Both the position numbers and the translations under genes were made by a program. Shown here piece after piece: positions 24,991 to 37,797 of a stretch of 64,000 bases of DNA (position 1 is the first letter of the stretch; every line of letters begins with the position of its first letter). This stretch comes from Tamarix chinensis (Eukaryota; Streptophyta; Magnoliopsida; Caryophyllales; Tamaricaceae). The DNA lies in the NCBI GenBank assembly GCA_030549775.1, contig CM060175.1:36578318-36642317 (forward strand), in the 5' to 3' direction. The notes under the pieces were generated by a model, which did not search any database, was not told where the DNA came from, and worked only from the letters and a program-made list of their open reading frames with translations.

Positions 24991-27900
24991 TATAACACCC
25001 TCATTTTTTTAAATATTGAAAATTTTCATTTAAACATTGTGGGAGCAAAAAAAATATAAATATACATCTAATAAAAAATGGGGTGCTACTGTTGCACCTA
25101 ACATAGGCTAGGCATTAACCAAATGTTCCATGTTAGATGCAAGGCTAATAAATGAAATAAAACAAAATAAAAGTAGAGTATACAAGAAACACAATATATA
25201 ATTACTAAAGAAAACAGTTACAAATAGGTCATTAACAGTCCCCAAATATTCAAGTATTTGAAAGAAAGTTAAACTAAAAAACAGAACTAAAATGGCAGAA
25301 AACAAAGGTAGGGCAGAGCCCCAAACCCTAGTCCATTAAGGGCTGAATAACAGTCTATAGATGTTTAGGCTCTTAAGCCCCAAATCCAAAATGAGGTAAG
25401 CACACTATTGGTCATCCCCCAAAACCTTTGCCCCTCTGCTTATGGGAATGAGCAAGTGATCGAACAAATAGGCACATCAATATGTCTCGTATTAAGTAAA
25501 CCAAGATACCTCCTCAACAGGATTCACAAGTATACAAAGTCCTAGCATAAGGTGGAGATCATACTAAACGTATATCATGCTTATGCCATATAATTAGATA
25601 TACATGTTCTATCATGGTCATATAATGCATCAAAACTTCATACCATATACAAATTAGAAAATTCGGTACTTATCATGCTCATCAATATAATATAAACATC
25701 ATAGGTAGCAACATACTGATGAAACATGGAAGGTTTTCACAGAAATTTCGCCGGATCGCAAATAAAATCAAGCGCGGGGTTCGATTCGCCGGACAATCAG
25801 CCTAAGGATTTTCTCCAAAGGAAGATCAGAAAACTCAGCGCGCAGTTGAATCAACGGCTGCTGAAGTTATAGAACAAAGAAGATCAAGAAGAGATTGAGA
25901 AGAAAGAGCGAGAAGAATGTGAACGAGAAGGTTGCGCGAGAGAGAGAGAAAGAGAGAGTTTCCAAAAAATCTCAAGAATGTATTCGACCAAAAGTAGTAT
26001 ATGTTACAAACGTGTATATGCCCTATATATATGGCGTATACAATACAAAAAGGAAAGCGTACAATACACAAATGCAAGCCTCTGACCGTATACAATTCAG
26101 CCCAATTCCAGCCCAATTAATCAGCCGAGACACTTACAAATGGGTCGACGACTGGTTAAAGAAAAACAGCCCAAAATTACAAATATTACAAGGCATAATA
26201 ATACAAAGTAATGAATGTACAAATATTTCCTATCAGTTAGGATTTATATTAGCTAATCATGGTTACAAAGGGTTGAGTAACCCACATTCTAACTAACCCA
26301 AATAAATATGGGTCGGGTGGCAGATTACACAGCCAGCTTAATCCCCATTAGCCAAATTTGCCGGCGAATGCATCACATGAGATTTTCTACAACAAACATA
26401 ACATGAATTCTGCAACAATTCCCAGCAGCAGCTACAGCAACCTTTCGATCTATTTCCCCATGTTTTGAATTAATTTCCTAAACAACCACACAATAAGAAA
26501 AATAATTATAGGTACAACATAATCTATAACAATTAATAGAATTATTTAAATACAAATTTTGGAGATTTATATCACATACCATTTACTAAACAAGTTATTC
26601 AAACAAATGTTAGGATTCTACCATCCATTCACATAATTTCCCATTAGGTATATTTTCCAAGCTTACATAATCTATTAAGTTGTTTATTCATAAGCTAATA
26701 TTTCTCATTCCTATTCTCTTTTAAAAAAAAAAGATTCTTTATCCACATCCTTATTCTTATCAATTGATAGACTGTGTACCACCTTATGGACTCACATAGC
26801 ATAGAATCATATCCAAACCATAGGACATAGAGTCCGATCAAAGCTAAGTAATCATTAATGAACATAAAGTCTAGTTGAGGCCAAGTAACCACCTATGGAC
26901 ATAAAGTTCAACCGAAGCCAAAAACCACCAAGATAACTAGACCCTTTAGTATCCATACCCCATACTATATCTTCAATTCCTAAAGAAGGTAAGACATCGG
27001 GATCTACTAGGACCCTACCCGAAGGTAAAGCTCAAAGACACCAATAAATGCCCGAAGACAGACTAATCTCCAATAGCTAATTAAGGATTGGGTAGCCTAA
27101 ACTCATACACATCTTGATCATATTCCACTTTAAGTTATTAGTGTATTATTTTCCAAAATTATGTGATCATACAAGACCTACAAAACATCAAAGTAACACA
27201 TCCACATACTCATTCCATCTTAACCATTTTTACCCTCCAACCATGTGGTGGGATTTCCATTAGTGCTTAACCAATATTAATCAATCCATCATGATAATCT
27301 ATTTTAGGCCAATAATCCACATTACATTACCCCTTTTGAAGTCATAACATGCTTATTCAAGCTTTTCTACTAAAGCCTTCCCAAACACTTATTTATAATG
27401 CCATGAATTATGATCCATTTAATCCATCCATTAAGATAGCTAATCCATGCCAAAAAAAGTGTATTTTCGTCATTAAATGATCATATAGTAGCAATAGGTA
27501 TAGCATCAAAACATATCAATTCCAAAATATCAAAATCACATGCTATGCCTAAACCAGTCAATCGGTTTAGGTTAACCGATTGATCAGTTTGATACTCTAA
27601 TTGATCGATTTTGGTCAACCAGTTGATCGGTTTGGCTTAGCTAAATCTCATGGTTCCCTTGAACTAGTTAATTGGTTTGGTTAAGCCAATTGACTATTCT
27701 AAGATAAGTAGATCGGTTCTGACAAATTAGTTGATGGATTTAAGCAAAGAGCAACCAATGTCACCACAGACCAATCAATCTATCAGTTTGGGCCAACTGG
27801 TTGATTGATTTGCTCCCATACAACTCATAATATAAAATTTTTCATGCAAATCACACTTTAAAATCTTACCACATTCAAACCATAATATGTTATAGCAAGC

Positions 27901-29000
27901 TACTAATATTTAACAAGCTTATAAACTGAATCATGCTTTACTTTCAAGCATATTGACCCTATTTTCTCTAAAATCATACATTTTCTCAATATTGTTGATT
28001 AATTCAACATGCATTAATTAGAAGTCAAACTCTCATGAAAGCATATAAAATTAACATCTTCTAGACTACATCACATCACATGCTTATTTAGGCCATATTT
28101 CACAAGTAAGAATAACTTATTTAATGGTTCACAAAATTTTCCACAAAAGAAGAAAAACTCAAGTGGGGAGATTTCAACTTCCAAAACCTTTAAAAAAAAT
28201 CAAAATTTAAATATCATTGAATGAATTTCACAAATGAAAAACTCAAATTTTGGAAGAAAAACATATTTATCAATTAGCACCTCTAAGAGGAAAAATAGAG
28301 GATGATTCAGCTAAGAGTAACCCAACTCCCTTCTAAATCAAACTCTTTTTTGCTTAAAGATAAATAAGAGGGAGCTAGAGAAAGGATCACAAGAGTAAAA
28401 TGACTTTGGAAGTAAGCTCAAAGTGGAGAGGAAATAACACAAGTGATAGAGCTATGATATTTTGAAGGTTGAAAGAAAAGTGAGAAGAATGGGTGATTAG
28501 GGATATTGTTAACCAATGAATTGGTTAAGGAATGAGTGATATTATACAAAAAGTCAAAACCCTAATTTTAAAGTTCAAATATGAGCTAAACAGTTGTATT
28601 TATCAAGAATAGGTTGACTTCTATCTCATAGCTGAAATGGTTATTTTCTGGAGAATGCAGGTCGAGTTTATATAGAAAACATCAAACACAAGAAGGAAAA
28701 TGGAAGATTAGTGTGGGAAGATATCTCTCAACATAGTAGGTACAATCTGGAATCGAAGCATACTTTAAGAGGTGTATAGAGAAAAGAGGAAGAAGAAGAT
28801 AAGAGTAAAGTCATCCTCCCCCTCAATTGTCAAAAATGTGTCCACAAATCTATTTTGGGTAGCAACCAATGCCGAATAAATGATAAAAAGGGTTAAGAAT
28901 CACCCAATAATAGTTTGGATTTAGATTATTAAAGTTCCTTTTTGATGCAAGAAATTTCTTAGAAAATAATAAGCATTAAAAAGCACTTAGCACAAATTTT
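24991..29000 (-). mobile_element. long LTR, family Y, minus orientation (LTR D)
   Basis: It begins on the plus strand with TATAACACCCTC, a one-base variant of the TGTAACACC terminus. It aligns collinearly with 20.9-24.1 kb: the GGACTATGCACCACC.CATGG.CTCA.ATAGCATAGAA block recurs at about 26770, and the CGATTGGT cluster at 27545-27830. A minus-strand TATATAAA lies at 28674-28667. The far end is eroded just before the primer-site-like sequence at 29031. A 659-bp solo LTR is inserted at 25717-26375. Whether D is a 3' LTR of the element whose 5' LTR starts at 29046 or an independent copy cannot be decided; the two LTRs differ in type. Confidence 0.55.
25717..26375 (-). mobile_element. 659-bp solo LTR inserted in LTR D
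   Basis: On the minus strand the unit runs TGATGCATTCGCC...GTTTCATCA, with a TATA-like CCATATATATAGGG region (about 26018-26031), a CT-rich leader (CTCTCTTTCTCTCTCTC) and more balanced base composition than the AT-rich surroundings. The flanks CATAC (25712-25716) and CATGA (26376-26380) match at only three of five positions, so the duplication is weak. The similarity between LTR D and its relative is interrupted here, which supports a late insertion. Open frames across it are not genes. Confidence 0.55.
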
Positions 29001-29030
29001 TAAAAACAAAACGCAGTAACCAAAACCAAT

Positions 29031-29042
29031 GCTCTAATATTG
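29031..29042 (-). other. degenerate primer binding site of element C
   Basis: The minus strand reads CAATATTAGAGC, matching 8 of 12 bases of the tRNA-Met-type site TGGTATCAGAGC and keeping the AGAGC end. It starts just inside the LTR edge at 29046, the right place for a minus-strand element whose 5' LTR lies at higher coordinates. Confidence 0.45.
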
Positions 29043-30701
29043 ATTTGTAACACCTTAAAGTTTACTAATAAAAAATTTCTTTTTATAGTGGGAGTATATA
29101 AAGAAAATATTGGGTGTTACCAGCATAATTGGCATAAGTCTAGTTTGTCCAACCATCCTCATATCAATCATATAGCTAAAATCATTCATAGTAAAATAAG
29201 GAAATTGGAAATGGAAAAAACTTCTATAAATACAATATGAGTTTAGAGGTTAACTTTAAATTATAATAACAAAATACAAACTAAAGGATATAATGGATCA
29301 AAAAGTCTAAAAAGGTATACGGGTACATACATCAACTAGATAACATAACTATTGGCCCAAACATCTAGTATAGATAACGCGTCACTCACCCCACACAGTG
29401 CATAAAAAGCAGCAAAATCATCTAGCAGGTCTTCAAAGACCTATATAGAAGAATCAGGGTCTCCTACTTATGGAAATGAACAACACCCATGAAAAATGTG
29501 GTTAATACGCTACGTATTGAATAAAGTAACAATACTATCAAATTAGGGATATAGATAAAAGCATACATTCACAACTAATGATGGCTAAACATTCAAACTA
29601 TGAAAAATCTTATAAGATAAAATAATAATCCAAGCCTCTTTATTAGATATAACCATTTTTATTATTTTATATACATTGAGTTTAGGAACTCCACTATTCT
29701 TAAAATGGTAGAACGATCTAAAGCACCTTCTTAGGGACAACACAACTAAGCCACTATTATCATCAGGTGGAATAGATCTAAAGGCATCACCTTCTCAAGG
29801 TAAAATACTCTTGAGCCACTATTATTCCCTAGTGGAATGGATATAAAACATCACCTTGGTCCTGACTCTATGAAATACCCCAAAATCCTAATTTAGAAAA
29901 TTATATTAAAATATAAATTTATTAGGAAAATTAATTAGATAAAATTATTTTATTGAAATAAAGGGGAGTATTTAAGGCAAAATCAAGAGAAAAATAATAA
30001 AATATTTAATTAGGAAAAAATAGGGTATTTTTCTAATTAAAATAGAATTTAGGAAAAATTACCCAAAATATCCAAAATTAATATAAAAAGGGAATCTAAT
30101 TATTATTTTACGAATTTTTATTATATTAAAATATTTAAAAATACCAAAATATTCTAAATATCCTAACCAACCCATTTTTCCTTTTTTCTTTTTTCTTTTT
30201 CCTTTTTTTCCTTTTTCTTTTCTCTTTTCCTCCTTCCTCCTTTTCTTTTTCTTCCTTTCTTCCCGGCTTGGGCCTATGCTCTTTGTGGCCTAATCTTTCC
30301 CCCTCTTCTTTTCCCGCGTAACCCAGCCCGCATCTTTTTTTCCTCCTCCACTCAACCCACCTAGTTCCTTCCTTTTTCTTTCTTTTCTTTTTCCAAACTG
30401 GCCAGCTCAACCCTATCATCTTCTTCCTCCTGCTCCTTTCCTATGCGATCACCACCCAACTAGCCACTATACTACCAGTATGCCACCTCCCTTCTCTTTT
30501 CCATCCATTTCCTTACCAATGCAGCTCCAACCTGCCCTATACTCCTCACACGCATGCCTCTCTTCCTTTCCTTTTTCTCCTCCCCAACCCAACTAAACCT
30601 GTAAATCACAAGCTTGTACCGGCCTGCCACTACCGGCCGGTGAACCTACCATACCTGCCCCTTATCCTTTCCCCCTTTGTCTTATCCTCCCACCAATGGC
30701 C

Positions 30702-30709
30702 TATAAATA
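30702..30709 (+). promoter_or_regulatory. TATA box of LTR F
   Basis: TATAAATA follows CACCAATGGCC (a CCAAT-box candidate at 30691-30699) and sits at the upstream edge of the GC-rich leader, as in the two other long LTRs. It supports a plus-strand LTR promoter. Confidence 0.6.
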
Positions 30710-32879
30710 CCTCCTACATGACCTCAATCGACCTTCTTTTCCCTACCCAAAAAATCAACCCTCCTTGTGCCACCACCACTTCAGATGCTGATGTCGATGC
30801 CGCCATTGTTACCCAATGTCGCCGCCAAACTCCTCCCTGCATCACCCATTACCGAACCATGCCACTCACTGCCTCTAATTATCCCTATATGAGCCGACCC
30901 AGCTGTGCCAAGTAGGCTGCCTGATTTGCTAATCCTCCCTCATCACTGTCATGTGCCACCATCTCTATCGTAACCACCACCTTTCTTGCCACCCAAAACA
31001 CTCAGCAAAGTCTCCCCTACCTTCCCCTACCTTCCTCTCTTTCACCCCTCCTCCTCCACCACCACAACAACTACCACCTATGCCACCACCGCCATTCCAA
31101 CCCTCTCAACCCAAAGGATCCACCACCACCATAACCACCATCTTACTCCCCCTCTTCTAGCCTAGAAAGCCACCTCTCCAACTCCACTTCCTCCTCCACT
31201 GTCGTCGCCGTCTATGTAACACCCCAAATTTCACTACTTTTTTTAATAAAAAAAGTGGAAGAATTTAAATTTTAAAAACCTATGAATTATGGGGATGTTA
31301 GCGCCACACTTAGTACCAAACTGATTCTCTCTAACCGTTTCAGTACTAAGTGCTAAGGCTAAGAAAATTAATAATCAATTTATGAATCAAGAAAATCTAA
31401 ACTTCAAATAAGTATTAAACGGTTGTAAAAAAAATCAGAGTATGCATAAAGAATTATTATTCATATTCAAAAGAGAAATAGCCTACAACCAATAAAAGAT
31501 TCATTTAAAATACTCAATACAAGTAATGAATTATAAAAGGGGTAAATCCGATACAAAGGAAATAACAAAAGGAGGTAAAATAACAAGAAGAGTGAAAACG
31601 GCCACGACACTCTAGAACTTGGAGCCAAAACATGCTCAATACTTAGCCCTGCCAGATGTCTCGCCCACCTACACAAAGTTAGAAGAGCTTACTACTTGTG
31701 GGAATGAGCAATACCCATGAAAAGGGTGATCAGTACGCTACGTACTGAGTAAGGTAGCCGAGCACAAAGGCCAACACATAAAATCACCTAAACTACACAT
31801 AAGAATAAAAGAACATAAATACCCACATGATAACATACTATCATACAATCATTCGGGTAGATACATAAAGGCCAATTTATAGTCTAGATTAATTACTTAA
31901 TTAATCTCTTATCAGAAATTGATTCACACCATGTTTTTTATCAAATCCATGCGAGTATGGAACACCCCACTATTATAATCGGTGGGCAATTAAATTTCAT
32001 TTAGAATCATGAATTCAAATTATGTTGTCATATCAGAAACCCTAATTCTATCATCAAATCCTCCTACCTTATACTATCTACATAATTGCAATAACACACA
32101 ATTAAATGCAATAATCTATAATTAACATCAATACTTACAAATAAATTAACAATGAAACACCAAACATAAGAGAAATAATAATGCAATAAAGTGAATTTAT
32201 TTGCATTCAATCATAAATCAAAACTTGCAATTAAAAGAGGAATGGAGAAGAACTTATCGACTTTAGTTGCAGAGTGTTGATTGTTCAATTGAATACAATG
32301 GAGAGAAAGAGAATTGGAATTACAAATTACATGTAATATCTAGAGAATATAGAGAAAAAAGAGATAATCCCATTCTTGAACTCCCCAGAACCACACCTCG
32401 AATGTTTAGAACTTTAGAAATATATCAAGGAGAAGTTCACGCGAGCAGTTAAAAAATTTAAGAAAAACACGAGACCTCCATGTTTTTCCTTGAACTCTCT
32501 ACCAAATGCTGAATTTTAAAAGCTAAAATTTTGTGTGTTGACAGAAAAACACAGGCCGTGTTTATGAAACACGCCGGGGGGTGGGCGGGAGGTGTTTCTT
32601 GTTCCTTCAATATTTCTTCATGAAATTTCAACACAATCTTCCCTTTGATATATATTCTTCATTTCTTGTCTTTTATTCCATTGATTTCATATCTCTTGAT
32701 GTGTTCTTTGCTTCATTTCTCTTCCCATCGATTTCTCCTTTGAATTTCATCATTTTTATCTTTTCCTGCAAAATATATCCAAAAGAGAAAAACTTAAGAA
32801 AAAATTAAATCTTATAAAAAAAATGAGGAATAAATGACATTTTTACTTAGGAAAATAACATATAAATTCCATATATCAG

Positions 32880-33250
32880 TTGGTCACACATAGAGCATCC
32901 TGCCCTAACCACTATTACAACCGGTGGATCGGTCACACATAGGGTTAAAACCCTAACCACTATTATAACATGTGGATCGGTCACATATAGGGTAAAAACC
33001 CTAACCACTATTCTTCACCGGTGAATCGGTTTGGCTCCTGCTCGTATAGTGTTCCACTGTAAGTAATTAGTATCTTTTAAGTGTCTTAGAAAAAACTTTG
33101 GTTTGGTTTTATTGAGCTCGAGATCCCCCACTATTATAACCGGTGGGCCGATCACACATAAGACGTCATGCCCTAACCACTATTATAACCGATGGATCGG
33201 TCACACATAGGGTAAAAACCCTAGCCATTCCTAACCGGTGGATCAGCTGG
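32880..33250. repeat. tandem CCACTATTATAACCGGTGG units in LTR E
   Basis: Two clusters (about 32908-33035 and 33127-33240) hold units of about 45-50 bp with CCACTATTATAACCGGTGGA, CGGTCACACATAGGG and AAAACCCTAA. They correspond to the 54-bp repeats of LTR B at the same position in the LTR, and inverted to those of LTR F at 38980-39300. Confidence 0.75.
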
Positions 33251-33299
33251 ACCCATCTCAATATCTTCCACTTTAAGTGATTAATGTCTTAAGTGTATT

Positions 33300-34180
33300 A
33301 TTCTAAAAATTTTAACCCTAGACATGCATGACTCACTCCCTTACACTTATCTTCCAACTGATCTGTATTATATCATAAGAACCCTGCACCTTCTAACTTG
33401 TCTAACAACCTTCCTTCTGTACTCAAAATCACACTCGAACTCCAACACCGAAATATGTGGGTCAAGGCCCACTACTACACACCTCCAAGTCCACTCCACA
33501 TCTCACTTTAGGGTTTTACCCCAAAACCCTAATTTTAACTTTTGTGGTTCATCCCACTCTATTTCACACTACCCAAATCATTTTAACATTCCACACATTA
33601 CAACTCATAAATTCCACCCTCATAATTACACTTTAATCACCAAATACACATGATACCACAAAAACCCTAAGCAGCCACACCAAACCCTAATTGTCCACAA
33701 AAACCCTAGCTCGGTCTCCTACATACCCTTATATTACTCCACGTACTATTTTTCATCCAAAGTGTTCAAACACCCAAACATCACTTACATTACCTTCCTC
33801 ACACCCCAAATCAACTTTTCATACGTAAATTCATACCCATGCAAACGTTACACATCCCATGCAACCATTCGAATTTTTTTCATGCAAACCCTAAGCTCCC
33901 ACATGAAACCCTAGATACATCCATATAAAATTCTAAATTCTTTCACGCAAAACCCAAGATTCCGTCGTACAAAACCCTAAATTCAATCCACATAAAACCC
34001 AAGATTTCTCCATACAAAACCCTAAATTCAATCCATACAAACCATAGATTAGATTCTCCTATATTACACCATATATTAGATTCTCCCATATAAAACCATA
34101 AATTAGATTTTTCCACACGAAACCCTAAATTTCCCATTTTATTCCTTCGCTTATGGATCATTAACATACTTAGGTCAACT
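33300..34180. repeat. telo-box-rich tract (AAACCCTAA) in LTR E
   Basis: More than ten AAACCCTAA or AAACCCAA words are spaced irregularly, densest at 33940-34140 where a loose 25-40 bp unit combines AAACCCTAAATTCAATCCA and AAGATTCTCC forms. AAACCCTAA is the plant telo-box. These are dispersed single boxes, not a continuous telomere array. The same kind of tract is found in LTR B (14990-15680) and inverted in LTR F (38160-38710). Confidence 0.65.
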
Positions 34181-34469
34181 CACATCCCTTGATCAACTTA
34201 TTTCCCCATTCTCCTTTTTCATCCCTTTCCCACACAATACCACCTTTATACATCCTCACATGCATGTCTAAAGGGTCACAAACCAATCATCACATACCAC
34301 AATATTTCATCACATACACATAGTACACATGCCATATAATAACACAGAAACATACTTCAACTCCATGTCATACCACGTATGAAATAATTACAATAATAAA
34401 CATAGGATGCATATCATACAAAGCATATAATGCACATAAACACACAATAGGCCTTAGTAACACCCTTAC

Positions 34470-34531
34470 CTGAAACGACACCGATCTTGGAGCACGCTCC
34501 TACGCCTCCTTAGGGCTTTGACTGGTCTCAC
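34470..34531 (-). other. conserved 62-nt exon-like box in LTR E
   Basis: On the minus strand the box is preceded by CTTTTCCCTTATATAG and followed by GTAAGGGTG. It starts GTGAGACC and ends CGTTTCAG. It aligns with the boxes at 15941-16001 and 37737-37797. Borders fit plant splice sites (pyrimidine tract plus AG, then CAG|GTAAGG). It could be a non-coding exon of the LTR transcript; transcript data would be needed. Confidence 0.5.
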
Positions 34532-34559
34532 CTATATAAGGGAAAAGCTAAAATTAGAT

Positions 34560-35385
34560 TCCTTCCTACCAAAAATACTATTAAATAGTAACTTATTCTA
34601 AGACTAGGCTTTTGATAAAATACTAAAATAATAATAGCAAAAATACCAAAAATAATATCAATATTAATATTAATAAGAATAATAAAAATAGTAACAATAA
34701 TAATAAAAAGGGTATTACTCAAAAACATAGTGAAATAAGGGCTTCGTTCCCTTTATCAAAATAATACTAATACTAACATTAGTAAAATTAATAACAAAAT
34801 TTACTAATAATAGTAATGATGATGAAATAGTAATAATAATAATGATAAAAACCATAATAATATTGCAAAAATGATAATAATCATAATAGTAATAATAGTA
34901 AGGATAATATTTGAAGATAAAATGAAGTAGGGTTTCTACCCCACATTGAATAATAATAAACTTATTAAATAAAAAAATAACACTAATAAGAATAATAAAT
35001 GCTATTGGAAAAATATTAATAATATTAATAATAATAAGACTTGATATCTATAATACTACTGCTACAATTCAAAATAGACATAATAGGATTTCAGCCCTAT
35101 ATAGAATAATAATACCAATAATGAAAATAATAATAATAACAACAACAACAACAACAACAACAACACTAATAGTAAAACAGTTGTAATAATAATAATGAAA
35201 TAATAATAATAATAATAATAATAATAATTTCGAAATAGTAATAATAATAATAATAATAAAAACAACAACAACAACAACATATTAATATTAATAATAAAGA
35301 TAATAGCAATAATAAGAATAATAAAAATAAAATCGAAATAAAAAATATAATAGGGCTTCGGCCCCCAATAGAAATAATAATACAA

Positions 35386-35425
<40 letters not shown>

Positions 35426-35480
35426 CAATAATAATAGTAATATTAATGATAATAATAATAATAATAGTATATATATTCAA
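34560..35480. repeat. (AAT)n/(CAA)n trinucleotide tract in LTR E
   Basis: About 900 bases of AAT, ATA and CAA repeats, for example 35126-35163 (CAA), 35205-35227 (AAT) and 35390-35420 (AAT). They yield isoleucine- and leucine-rich open frames on the minus strand that are not genes. The same tract occurs in LTR B near 16.9 kb and in LTR F at 37330-37515. Confidence 0.9.
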
Positions 35481-36164
35481 ATAAATGAAATAAAATAAAT
35501 TAAAGCTTGTAAAAATCTAGAAAAAGGGTTGAGAGGGTCTAGGGTTCAACCTTAGGCTGGTGGTGACAGGCGGCACTGGCAGTGGTGCACGATGGCGGCG
35601 GCGGTGGCTGAAAAAAGAGAAGAAAAGGAGAAAAGTTGAAGGCTAGGAACAAAATAGTAAGAATGAAGGTGAGAGTAGAGGTGATTATGGTTGCCTAGAA
35701 GGAGAGGAACATAATGGAGGTGGTGGCGCAGCCAAAGGTGCCGGCACACGACGGCGACGATGGTGGCCGAAAGAGGAAGAAGAAGAGAAAGAGAGAAGGA
35801 AAGGGAGGGAGAGGCAAAGAAAGGTAGGGGAAGGTAGAGGAGGGTCTGTAGAATAGAACGGAAGGTGAAAGGAGAGACGACATCGGCGTAATTGGTGGCT
35901 AAGGGTGGTTCAAAGGGCGATAGAGATGGAAGAGATGGTTATTTGGGAAGGCTACTTCGCACAGCTGGGGTGGCTTATGAAGGCAGAATCGAGGAAGAAG
36001 GGATGCGTAGTTAGTTAGAGGGTGGTACAAGGATGAGTTGGGTAGGCAGAGATGGCGGCAAAGTTGGCAGAAGGCGGTGGAAACGGCGTCTAAAGGAGCA
36101 GCAGCAGCAAGGTTGGGAATTTCTCAATTGTGGGAAAAAGTCCCGAGATCAAGCTAATAAGGGG

Positions 36165-36172
36165 TATTTATA
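36165..36172 (-). promoter_or_regulatory. TATA box of LTR E
   Basis: The minus strand reads TATAAATA in CTATAAATACCCC, the same context as in LTR B. Transcription would start near 36135 and run through the GC-rich leader. Confidence 0.6.
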
Positions 36173-37329
36173 GATTTTAGAAGGGAGGTTAGGGTTCTGT
36201 GGGTTGGCATGGGAATAGGGCAAGTTGGTTCGGGCTTACCGGCGACGAGGTTGGCCGGTGGAATTCAAAGTCATGGTAAGGGTTGGCTGGCTGGGAGAGG
36301 GAGAAACGTGTGAGGAGAGGGGGAGTTAGTTGGGCGAAAAGGTCCACGAGTTAGTAGGGGAGAGGGTGGAGAGGTTGGCCGGATCAACGACGAAGTTGGC
36401 GGAGAAAATCCAGGGTTGGATGGCGGTGCAGGTCAAATGGCGGGAATGCAAGGTGTGAAGGGCTAGAGGAAGAAGAATAAGAGGGGTTGGACCGACGGTC
36501 TAGAAGAAAAAGAAAGAAAGGAAAAGGGGGGAAGAACCGGTTGGGCGGGGGTAATTTTTTTTAAGTGAAATGCCGCATTTTGGGGAAACAAGAGGCAAGA
36601 CGCGGTGCGGAGAAGGAAGGAAGGAGGGGGCGGCTGCGCGGGCTGGGCCTCGCCAAAGGAAAGGAAGCAGAGGAAAGGGGGACTAGACCGCAAGTTGGCC
36701 CAGGTCGGGGAGGAGAAAAAAGAAAAAGAAGAAGAAAAAGAAAGAAAAAGGAAGAAAGAAAAAGGAAGAAAGAAAAGGAAAAAGGAAAAGGGAAAAATAA
36801 AAATAGTGGGTTGGGTTAATTAAATTAATTGAGATATTTGGGATATTTAAAAATAATAATATTAAATAAAATAATATTTAAATCTCTTTTTAGGCTAAAT
36901 TAGGGTTTTTGAAAGGTTTTTCATAAATTCCATTTTAATTAGCAAATCACTCTAATTTTCTCCAATTAAATTATTTATAAAATTACTATTAATTTGGAAC
37001 TATTTTATCCTCCTTATTTTAAATAAAATAATTAATTTAATTAATTTCCAAAATAAAATCCTTAATTAGCTAAAATACCCAAATTTCTCCTAATTAAAAT
37101 ACTTATAAATTTCTTCTTGATTTTCCCTAATTAATTTCCTTTCATTTTAATAAAAATAATTTATTTAATTAATTTTCCTAATAAAATCTTATTTAACTAT
37201 AATTGTTTTAAATTAGAATTTTTGGGGCATTTCAGCCTAGCTGCCACTACCTTAGGTTATGCCCTAACCTCCCTAACCTTTAAAAATATTTAATGTAATT
37301 ATTATTTAATTTTATTAGTGTTAATATAA

Positions 37330-37423
37330 TTATTGTCATTATCACTCTTATTATTAATACTATCATCATCATCATCATCATCATCATCATTATTATTATT
37401 ATTACTATTATTAACTTTGGCCC

Positions 37424-37462
<39 letters not shown>

Positions 37463-37515
37463 CACTATTATTATTATTATTGTCAATATTAAATTTATTA
37501 TCTTTATTAATATGA
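37330..37515. repeat. (ATT)n/(ATC)n trinucleotide tract in LTR F
   Basis: A run of ATC repeats at about 37361-37390 is followed by ATT repeats to about 37480. It is the plus-orientation equivalent of the tract in LTR E. Confidence 0.9.
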
Positions 37516-37736
37516 ATATTGTTAATAATACTTTAATATGGACCAATATAATTACCAAGACTTATTTTGACTAGTAATAGTATGATTAACTACTTTAATA
37601 ATAAAACCCTTATTTTTACTTATAAAACTACTATTATTATTATCAACCCTAATCCTAGGTTATGATAAGGGTAAAGTAGGAAATAATGATAATATTGGTA
37701 AGAGGGAAGTTAACCTTAGTATTTTCTTCTTATAAG

Positions 37737-37797
37737 TGAACCAAGTCAAAACTCTAAGGAGGCATAGGAGAGTGCTCTAAGCCCGATGTCGTATTAG
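37737..37797 (+). other. conserved 61-nt exon-like box in LTR F
   Basis: The box is preceded by TTTTCTTCTTATAAG and followed by GTAAGGATG. It contains GGAGGCATAGGAGAGTGCTC, alignable with the boxes in LTRs B and E. It is the only plus-strand member. Confidence 0.5.

Larger units (their letters stand above)
31215..37234 (-). mobile_element. 6,020-bp solo LTR, family X, minus orientation (LTR E)
   Basis: Plus-strand ends are TGTAACACCCC at 31215 and TTTGGGGCATTTCA ending at 37234; on the minus strand it runs TGAAATGCCCC...GGTGTTACA. Flanking GTCTA (31210-31214) and GCCTA (37235-37239) match at four of five bases. Removing it rejoins LTR F. Parts on the minus strand: A/T-rich start, TATAAATA (36172-36165), GC-rich leader to about 35540, trinucleotide tract 35480-34560, 62-nt box 34531-34470, telo-box tract 34150-33300, tandem repeats 33250-32880, and an end segment with GTACGCTACGTACTGAG-type sequence near 31740. 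No gag or pol coding sequence is present. Confidence 0.8.

Noticed and set aside
30135..31160. Lysine/glutamate-rich and proline-rich frames
   Set aside because: They read the pyrimidine-rich leader of LTR F; no protein family matched.
33300..34180. Interstitial telomere array
   Set aside because: The AAACCCTAA words are isolated, not contiguous CCCTAAA repeats.
35062..35480. Isoleucine/leucine-rich frames of about 105 codons
   Set aside because: Products of AAT/CAA microsatellites.
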